Shown one piece after another: positions 14,271 to 18,776 of a DNA stretch of 18,776 nt. This stretch comes from Bacteroidales bacterium (lineage in GTDB: Bacteria > Bacteroidota > Bacteroidia > Bacteroidales > GCA-2748055): positions 1 through 18,776 of the forward strand of contig JAOZLK010000014.1 in the NCBI GenBank assembly GCA_029934875.1. The letters are read 5' to 3'. Each line of letters starts with the position of its first letter. Position 1 is the stretch's first letter. Made by a program: the position numbers and the translations under genes. The notes under the pieces were generated by a model, which was given only the letters and a program-made list of their open reading frames with translations, was not told where the DNA came from and did no database searches.

Positions 14271-15644
14271 ATGTTTGCCATACTTGACATTGAGACAACA
14301 GGGGGAAGTCCGAAATCAGAAAGAATAACAGAAATTGCCATCTATTTTCATGATGGTAAAACTATTGTGGATGAGTGGAGTACTCTTCTCAATCCAGAGA
14401 AAAGTATTCCCTATTTCATTACCGGACTAACAGGCATTACAAATGAAATGGTGGCCAATGCACCACGCTTCTTCGAAGTGGCCAAGGAAATTGTGGAGCG
14501 AACTGAGAACTACACCATTGTGGGTCACAACGTGGCCTTCGACTACTCCTTTATCAAAAGTGAATTCAAACAGCTGGGCTTCGACTACAATCGTAAGACC
14601 CTTTGCACTGTCAAACTGAGTCGTAAATTTATTCCGGGGCATAAATCCTACAGCCTCGGTAAAATATGCAAGGACCTGGGAATTGTGATCAACGACAGAC
14701 ACAGGGCTGCCGGAGATGCGCTTGCCACAGTGAAGTTGTTTGAATTACTGCTGGAACGGCAGAATGGTGATGGAGAAATCAGCCTGATTTCAGAGCCCAC
14801 AGGGCGATATAAGAATCTGAATGAACATCTTACAGTCAACGATATAGAAAGCCTGCCAGAGGATTGCGGCACCTACTATTTCTATGACGAGAATAAGCAG
14901 CTGATCTATATTGGCAAAAGCAAGGACATTCGTCACCGTGTCCTCTCCCACCTGGGCAATACAAGCACTAAAAAGGCCCTGGAGATGAAACAAAGGATTC
15001 ACTCTATTTCCTATGAACTAACAGGAAGTGAGCTGGTTGCACTGCTCAGGGAATCCGGAGAGATCAAGCAGCAAAAACCAATGTTCAACAGGGCACAGAA
15101 ACGCTCCACTTTCTATTGGGGACTTTATGAATCGAAGGATGAATATGGATATACTGGCTTCCGCTTGCAGAAAATATCAGAAACACCCGATGATCCCATT
15201 ACCTGCTATAACAGTAAGCAGGAGGCCAGAGAGGCCCTTACCCGTATGGTGGAAAAAAACTGGCTATGTCAGAAACTGAGTGGTCTGTATCAGACCGACG
15301 GAGCCTGTTTTCATCACTCCATTCGTCAGTGTAATGGTGCCTGTGTTCAGGCAGAAGCTGTTTCGGCTTACAATAAAAGGGCAGATTCTCTAATGAACAG
15401 TCTGAAACTTGATCGGGGCAATGTACTGATCATTGATCGGGGAAGGTCGGAAGATGAGAGAAGTCTTGTCCGAATCGAAAAGGGGATGTATATGGGCTAT
15501 GGTTACATTTCGGTAAACGACGCGTATGTAGGTATAGATCAGATGCTTGATAGTATTCAGCCCGGACTTGATAACCGGGATGTCAGGCAGATTCTGAAAA
15601 ACTGGCTGAAAAAAAACAAAGTGGAGAAGATGCTCTACTATTAA
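14271..15644 (+). CDS. DEDDh exonuclease fused to UvrC-like GIY-YIG and Fe-S region
   Basis: The 457-residue protein has a DnaQ/epsilon-type 3'-5' exonuclease domain (about 1-162) with all five DEDDh residues visible: D6 and E8 (LDIETTG), D91 (HNVAFDYSFI), H144 and D149 (HRAAGDALAT). A GIY-YIG nuclease domain follows (about 195-275): GTYYFYD, LIYIGKS (211-217), an Arg at 221 or 223, and the metal-binding Glu261 in LRESGEIKQQKPMFN. Four cysteines at C333, C346, C354 and C358 (spacing x12, x7, x3) closely match the Fe-S cysteines of UvrC (x11, x7, x3). The UvrC C-terminal RNase H-like nuclease and helix-hairpin-helix are missing. DnaQ-UvrC-half fusions occur in Bacteroidota and Actinobacteria. 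A DNA repair or processing role is likely, but the substrate is unknown. A GGAG-containing leader precedes the ATG. The stop overlaps that of the convergent DUF4252 gene. Confidence 0.88.
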   Translation: MFAILDIETTGGSPKSERITEIAIYFHDGKTIVDEWSTLLNPEKSIPYFITGLTGITNEMVANAPRFFEVAKEIVERTENYTIVGHNVAFDYSFIKSEFKQLGFDYNRKTLCTVKLSRKFIPGHKSYSLGKICKDLGIVINDRHRAAGDALATVKLFELLLERQNGDGEISLISEPTGRYKNLNEHLTVNDIESLPEDCGTYYFYDENKQLIYIGKSKDIRHRVLSHLGNTSTKKALEMKQRIHSISYELTGSELVALLRESGEIKQQKPMFNRAQKRSTFYWGLYESKDEYGYTGFRLQKISETPDDPITCYNSKQEAREALTRMVEKNWLCQKLSGLYQTDGACFHHSIRQCNGACVQAEAVSAYNKRADSLMNSLKLDRGNVLIIDRGRSEDERSLVRIEKGMYMGYGYISVNDAYVGIDQMLDSIQPGLDNRDVRQILKNWLKKNKVEKMLYY

Positions 15645-16159
15645 GGAAGCTCCTGCAATTCATCCAGATTTTCCATCCCTGGTAAGTCCAGCCCTGAAGC
15701 TATGCTGGAAAGGCTCTCCAGATCAATATCGCCGGTAATCGCTATCAATACATCATCAGATCCTCCGCTTACGATCAGAAGTATTTCAGTGATCTTTCCG
15801 TCCGATTCCCTGGCCAGGAACAGTACTTCCTCTTCCTGGTCCTTCACCCTCATCATTTCCTGGTATTCAGACTTTGGCAACATCTCCAGTAACTCATCAC
15901 CAAAAGATTCAGAACCTTCCCCATCCTGGGTAAGAATCTTGATCGAATTGATGCCCGATGTGGCCTTTTTAAATTCATTGTACTCCGGGTCGTCCACCTC
16001 AAGGCTGTTCAACAAATTGAACATGAAACTGGAGATATAAACTGTGGTATACCCTTCCTTTCCGCTATACTTATCAAACACCTTGTCCACAGCTGATTGC
16101 TGACCGAATGCAAGCATTCCCATCAGAAAAATTGCACTCACTAATATTATCCGTTTCAT
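15641..16159 (-). CDS. exported DUF4252 protein B
   Basis: This 172-residue protein opens with MKRIILVSAIFLMGMLAFGQ, a signal peptide ending in GQ. The mature part begins QSAVDKVFDKYSGKEGYTTV, the DUF4252 start. It continues with a predicted alpha/beta fold, an acidic middle, and EILLIVSGGSDDVLIAITGD near the end. It is a clear paralogue of the protein at 17371-17880: SAVDK, DKY/NKY, TTV, IKILT, LLIV and ITG are shared in order. I choose the ATG at 16159 because it gives a complete signal peptide. An in-frame GTG at 16195 would put extra residues in front, and it sits at the edge of a microsatellite. The gene is 84 bases downstream of the anti-sigma gene. DUF4252 proteins of Bacteroidota often sit beside ECF sigma/anti-sigma pairs, so a role as sensor input or regulated output is plausible. 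The biochemical function is unknown. Confidence 0.85.
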   Translation of the reverse strand: MKRIILVSAIFLMGMLAFGQQSAVDKVFDKYSGKEGYTTVYISSFMFNLLNSLEVDDPEYNEFKKATSGINSIKILTQDGEGSESFGDELLEMLPKSEYQEMMRVKDQEEEVLFLARESDGKITEILLIVSGGSDDVLIAITGDIDLESLSSIASGLDLPGMENLDELQELP

Positions 16160-16193
16160 GATATTATATTTTAATTTCTTCATATCCTTACCC

Positions 16194-16237
<44 letters not shown>

Positions 16238-16243
16238 TCTTAC

Positions 16244-16825
16244 CTAATTCTCAATCTCCCTGACCCTTTGCAATTCTCCCAACAGGACTAGCTCACGGCT
16301 ACCCTTGCTAATCTTTGAAAGCGACTTCAGGGGATCTGCAGTGGTTTTTGTTACCTGTTGAATGTGTCGTATTTCGTTGGTACCGGTGCTCAATTTCCCT
16401 GAAACATAGGCAAGGGTCTTTTTAGCCTCCTGGTAGGCATCCATCGGATCTTCATAGGTATCAATGCTCTGTCGGGCCGACAACAGCAGCGGTGTATCAG
16501 TCCTTAGGAAAAAGACATAAACCGCAATCAATGCCAGTAAACCGGCTGCCAGACCTGAAATTGAGTAGAGACTGATTCTCCTGGTTCTTAAGCTACTCTT
16601 CTCTTCCCGGTCAATGGTATTCAGTATTTTTGCATTCAGGTCCCGGGGGACAGGAATGGTATCATCTCTCTCCTCCAAAGCCATAAAGAGCTCCTGGTCG
16701 GCTAAGAGTTCTTCAGGAACGGTGGTTGAAGAGAGATAGTCCTGCAACCACCTCTCCTCTTCCAGGGAGGTCTCCCCCCGGTAAAACCGCTCAAGCATCT
16801 TACGTACCTTTTCTATGCTTTCCAT
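16244..16825 (-). CDS. anti-sigma-factor-like single-pass membrane protein
   Basis: This 193-residue protein has a cytoplasmic N-terminal region of about 83 residues that is acidic and helical (VRKMLERFYRGETSLEEERWLQDYL), one TM helix (about 85-107, LYSISGLAAGLLALIAVYVF), and an 85-residue extracytoplasmic tail without cysteines. This layout, directly downstream of an ECF sigma gene with 13 bases of overlap, is that of an anti-sigma factor: the N-terminal helices would hold the sigma factor at the membrane. No zinc-binding HxxxCxxC motif is visible, so it would be of the non-ZAS kind. Its C-terminal domain probably senses an envelope signal. It precedes the DUF4252 B gene. The assignment rests on context and topology more than on sequence similarity. 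Confidence 0.75.
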   Translation of the reverse strand: MESIEKVRKMLERFYRGETSLEEERWLQDYLSSTTVPEELLADQELFMALEERDDTIPVPRDLNAKILNTIDREEKSSLRTRRISLYSISGLAAGLLALIAVYVFFLRTDTPLLLSARQSIDTYEDPMDAYQEAKKTLAYVSGKLSTGTNEIRHIQQVTKTTADPLKSLSKISKGSRELVLLGELQRVREIEN

Positions 16826-17331
16826 GTCGCATACTTTTTATCTACAATTTCACGCATCTGTTTCCTGGCCCTGGAAATGCTTACACGTATGGCGTTCACA
16901 TTCATATTGACCATGGAAGCAATTTCATCATACTCCTTCTCTTCAATGTGTCTCAGGTGAACCAGCGACCGCTGTGGTTCCGGCAGGGCTGCGATCAGTG
17001 AGACTACGAGCTCCTTCTCCTCTTTCCTTTCGAGACTTTTTTCCGGAGTTTCAGAATGGACATCTTCCCATTTGGTCCTTTCCGAATTCATGGCATTCTG
17101 GTTGGTTTTCCTCCTTCTCAGGTAATCCAGACACAGGTTCCGTGTGATTCGGATGGAAAGCGCCTCGATGCTGTCATACTTATCCAGCTCATTGCGCAAA
17201 GCCCATAATTTCAAATAAACCTCCTGAACAATGTCCTCCGATTCCTCACGGTTTCCCATGAGGCGGTATGCCATCCGGTAGATCCGGTCACTGTATGGCA
17301 TTACCCGTATTTTAAATTCAGAGGACCTCAT
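16813..17331 (-). CDS. ECF-type RNA polymerase sigma factor
   Basis: The 172-residue protein has a sigma-70 region 2 at about 13-75, with RMAYRLMGNREESEDIVQEVYLK and the DNA-melting segment ALSIRITRNLCLDYLRRRK. A variable linker lies at 76-110. Region 4 is at about 112-165, with LPEPQRSLVHLRHIEEKEYDEIA and the helix-turn-helix VNAIRVSISRARKQM. It lacks regions 1 and 3, as in ECF sigma factors. The start is the ATG at 17331, preferred over a TTG one codon upstream. Its 3' end overlaps the anti-sigma gene by 13 bases. It lies 39 bases downstream of DUF4252 A and is probably transcribed with it and also from its own weak promoter. It would redirect RNA polymerase to envelope-stress or surface-related genes; the regulon cannot be read from here. 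Confidence 0.93.
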   Translation of the reverse strand: MRSSEFKIRVMPYSDRIYRMAYRLMGNREESEDIVQEVYLKLWALRNELDKYDSIEALSIRITRNLCLDYLRRRKTNQNAMNSERTKWEDVHSETPEKSLERKEEKELVVSLIAALPEPQRSLVHLRHIEEKEYDEIASMVNMNVNAIRVSISRARKQMREIVDKKYATWKA

Positions 17332-17365
17332 CAAATCTCAATAATTCTTAGAACTTAAAGGTAAA

Positions 17366-17393
17366 CAAAACTATAGATTCAGATCAATATCAA
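17366..17393 (-). promoter_or_regulatory. possible vegetative promoter for the sigma gene
   Basis: On the minus strand TTG (17393-17391) is followed after 17 bases by TAGTTTTG (17373-17366), a perfect TAnnTTTG. The latter begins with the TAG stop codon of the DUF4252 A gene. The leader to the sigma ATG would be about 25-30 bases. The -33 spacing is on the short side. Confidence 0.35.
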
Positions 17394-17880
17394 GGTCCTC
17401 ATCAAAGGATTCAGCCAGTTCCTCCAGGTCATTCATATTGAAATTTCCTGTAATGTAGATTAATACATTATCGTCACCTCCAACAATCAGGAGAAACTCG
17501 CTCACTACAGCCTTTTCAGCCTTCATCCACATGCGAACGGTTTCACCGCCGTCATCCACTGTCATTACTTCTGCAAAATCATCGGTTTTAAGCTCACCTT
17601 TGATTTCATCGTAAAAATTAACATCCTGGAATTTTTCCCCATCTTCAAGGGTTAGAATTTTTACACTGGCTACTTTATCAAAGGGAATTTCACTGTCTCC
17701 AATATCCAGCTCATCGATATCCATGGCATTCATAATCTGGAAAAGCTCCGGACCGATCTGAACTGTGGTTACTCCATCCTGACCTTTGTACTTGTTAAAC
17801 AGCTTATCTACTGCACTGTTCTGAGCGACCATTAAGGCCGGAACTGCTACTGCTAAAGCAAATAAAATAACTCTTTTCAT
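17371..17880 (-). CDS. exported DUF4252 protein A
   Basis: This 169-residue protein starts MKRVILFALAVAVPALMVAQ, a signal peptide ending in AQ. It continues NSAVDKLFNKYKGQDGVTTV, the DUF4252 opening shared with protein B at 15641-16159. SVKILTLEDGEKF, FLLIVGGDDNVLIYITGN and an acidic C-terminus (DEDLDIDLNL) complete the pattern. The ATG at 17880 is chosen over two upstream in-frame ATGs (17910 and 17907) because AGGAAATC precedes it and the signal peptide then has a normal length. The mature protein is strongly acidic and presumably periplasmic. It is the first gene of the cassette and lies 39 bases upstream of the sigma factor gene. A candidate ECF-type promoter lies 52-77 bases upstream, consistent with control by the cassette's own sigma factor. 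The function is unknown. Confidence 0.87.
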   Translation of the reverse strand: MKRVILFALAVAVPALMVAQNSAVDKLFNKYKGQDGVTTVQIGPELFQIMNAMDIDELDIGDSEIPFDKVASVKILTLEDGEKFQDVNFYDEIKGELKTDDFAEVMTVDDGGETVRMWMKAEKAVVSEFLLIVGGDDNVLIYITGNFNMNDLEELAESFDEDLDIDLNL

Positions 17881-17931
17881 GATTTCCTGTTTTGGTTTAT
17901 AATTCATCATAATTCTGATTTCTAAACGGAA

Positions 17932-17957
17932 GACGAAGCCCTCAGAAATTCATTACA
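17932..17957 (-). promoter_or_regulatory. candidate ECF-sigma promoter (autoregulatory)
   Basis: On the minus strand TGTAAT (17957-17952) is followed after 16 bases by CGTC (17935-17932). TGTAA/TGAAC-like -35 and CGTC -10 elements spaced by 16-17 bases are the general form of ECF-sigma promoters, which often drive their own operon. No TAnnTTTG element is seen in this gap on this strand. This is a pattern match only. Confidence 0.4.
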
Positions 17958-17988
17958 GGAAAAGTGAAATCTTTGATTCAAAAAAGTC

Positions 17989-18019
17989 TTTGCAATAAAT
18001 ATTTTTATTTCTATCTTTG
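17989..18019 (+). promoter_or_regulatory. Bacteroidota-type promoter of the tRNA-Lys gene
   Basis: TTTG at 17989-17992 and TATCTTTG at 18012-18019 match the -33 TTTG and -7 TAnnTTTG elements exactly, with 19 bases between them. Transcription would begin near 18025, about 23 bases before the tRNA. This is the best promoter in the window. Confidence 0.8.
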
Positions 18020-18047
18020 CAACCGCTTTTTAAGCATTTGACAGGAT

Positions 18048-18123
18048 GACTCAGTAGCTCAGTTGGTAGAGCACATCCCTTTTAAGGATGGGGTCCTGAG
18101 TTCGAGACTCAGCTGAGTCACCA
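18048..18123 (+). tRNA. tRNA-Lys (anticodon UUU) with encoded CCA
   Basis: All arms fold. The acceptor is GACTCAG (18048-18054) with CTGAGTC (18113-18119), then TA, and the D arm is GCTC/GAGC. The anticodon stem is CATCC/GGATG with loop CTTTTAA and anticodon TTT at 18081-18083. The variable loop is GGGTC. The T arm is CTGAG-TTCGAGA-CTCAG and the discriminator base is A (18120). CCA is encoded at 18121-18123. It reads AAA/AAG lysine codons. It stands alone, between a strong promoter and a hairpin terminator. Confidence 0.97.
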
Positions 18124-18131
18124 ACAACGAG

Positions 18132-18163
18132 AAAACCCGATCAGCAATGGTCGGGTTTTTTAT
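18132..18163 (+). terminator. intrinsic terminator of the tRNA-Lys transcript
   Basis: AAAACCCGA (18132-18140) pairs with TCGGGTTTT (18151-18159) around a 10-base loop, and the pairing runs into a T tract (TTTTTTATT). It begins about 9 bases after the tRNA CCA end. Confidence 0.88.
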
Positions 18164-18220
18164 TGGGAGTGCCTCTCTTCTCTAAGCAATGGCAGCTCTG
18201 CAATTCAAAAGATTCAATCG

Positions 18221-18776
18221 TTACGGGACTGAAGTTAATTTACCGTCCAGATCCCAGCTTATTACCGGATTCTTTGCCAGGTTTTCAAAGCGGATTATCC
18301 CGTGAGCCAGGTTCCAGTAAATCCTGTAATGAATAGCATCAAATCCTTGTTCAGCTTCGACAAATGCCTCATGATTAAACACATTATGATACTCCTTCCC
18401 CTTGAAGAAACTACTACTACCGGTAAGACCCGCAAAGCAATTGCTTGCTATATATCCTTTAAAAGCTTCTTCGTTTCCGCTTCCTATGTTGGAGCATGAA
18501 CGATTCTGATCATCCTGCTCCTCCCCGTAATATCGGATCATGAACCCACTAGTACTATCCCGTCTGGTAATAAATGGAAAATCCACAAGGGTCTCCCAAT
18601 AATTATTCAGGTTCTGCAGGTAGAGATTGCATTCCTGGAAGCGGTATTCGCACATTTTATCACTAAAAATTCCCTCCGGATGCTCTTCAACATTGGTTGA
18701 GTACCAGAGCTTCTCTACTCGGAAGGTATCTGATGTTCCATCACTGCACATGTATATCAATGAATCACCCTCCTCA
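18221..18776 (-). CDS. unrecognised protein (N-terminus cut by window)
   Basis: The frame is open from the window edge (first full codons at 18775-18773, reading EEGDSLIYMCSDGT) to TAA at 18223-18221, giving at least 184 residues. The real start is outside the window. The visible part has scattered cysteines (CSDGTSD, DKMCEYRFQECNLY, RSCSNIGSG, ASNCFAG), many aromatic residues (YWETLVDFPF, YRIYWNLAHG), and a C-terminus (RFENLAKNPVISWDLDGKL) that resembles the end of periplasmic lipoproteins or surface proteins from Bacteroidota. Even-looking cysteine pairs and the aromatic content suggest an exported, disulfide-containing beta-rich protein, but no signal peptide can be seen here. I do not recognise a family. 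It is transcribed toward the tRNA terminator with about 57 bases between, which hold no other signal I can see. Confidence 0.7.
   Translation of the reverse strand, partial: EEGDSLIYMCSDGTSDTFRVEKLWYSTNVEEHPEGIFSDKMCEYRFQECNLYLQNLNNYWETLVDFPFITRRDSTSGFMIRYYGEEQDDQNRSCSNIGSGNEEAFKGYIASNCFAGLTGSSSFFKGKEYHNVFNHEAFVEAEQGFDAIHYRIYWNLAHGIIRFENLAKNPVISWDLDGKLTSVP

Noticed and set aside
13870..14298. Leu/Phe-rich 142-codon open frame on the minus strand opposite thx
   Set aside because: It is the antisense shadow of the Lys/Glu codon runs in thx (AAG and GAA read backwards as CTT and TTC), and the thx frame has a recognisable ribosomal protein start.

Overview
The window looks like a chromosomal segment of a Bacteroidota bacterium, probably a free-living member of the Bacteroidales/Marinilabiliales type. 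The evidence is a -33 TTTG / -7 TAnnTTTG promoter in front of the tRNA gene, few Shine-Dalgarno sequences, DUF4252 and DUF4268 family proteins, a Thx-type small ribosomal protein, and many signal peptides ending in ...AQ. The assignment is inference from style and gene families; no phylogenetic marker was searched. There is no sign of an insertion sequence, prophage, CRISPR array or rRNA operon.

Layout. 1-1734 (minus): 3'-truncated FtsX/MacB-type ABC permease. 1851-5637 (plus): exported C69 peptidase, a degenerate 7-bp repeat that runs into the start of a 63-residue Cys-rich protein, an exported nitrilase-family amidohydrolase, and an EamA/DMT transporter that shares one base with it. 5638-7710 (minus): FAD-dependent GMC oxidoreductase followed by a DUF1360 membrane protein. 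7758-13836 (plus): a tightly packed run of five genes: DUF4268, a Memo-AMMECR1 fusion (AmmeMemoRadiSam B+A), a polytopic membrane protein with an embedded spermidine-synthase-like domain, the AmmeMemoRadiSam radical SAM enzyme, and an exported MsrB. 13897-15644 (plus): ribosomal protein Thx with a long Lys/Glu/Ala/Pro tail, then a DEDDh exonuclease joined to a UvrC-like GIY-YIG and Fe-S region. 15641-17880 (minus): DUF4252 protein, ECF sigma factor, anti-sigma-like protein, (ACTT)11 microsatellite, second DUF4252 protein. 18048-18163: tRNA-Lys(UUU) with promoter and terminator. 18221-18776 (minus): 5'-truncated unrecognised protein.

The most interesting part is 7758-13836. AmmeMemoRadiSam is a widespread three-part system whose substrate is unknown to me. 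Here A and B are fused and carry a signal-peptide-like N-terminus, the radical SAM enzyme carries a KR-type Tat-like N-terminus, and the two are separated, with overlapping ends, by a membrane aminopropyltransferase-like protein whose usual acceptor-site Asp motif is missing. A signal-peptide MsrB follows. Together these suggest an envelope-localised version of the system that includes a polyamine-synthase-derived membrane partner. This is inference from gene order and N-termini.

The sigma cassette at 15641-17880 is a second self-contained unit: two paralogous exported DUF4252 proteins flank the sigma/anti-sigma pair, and an ECF-like -35/-10 element lies in front of the first gene, consistent with autoregulation.
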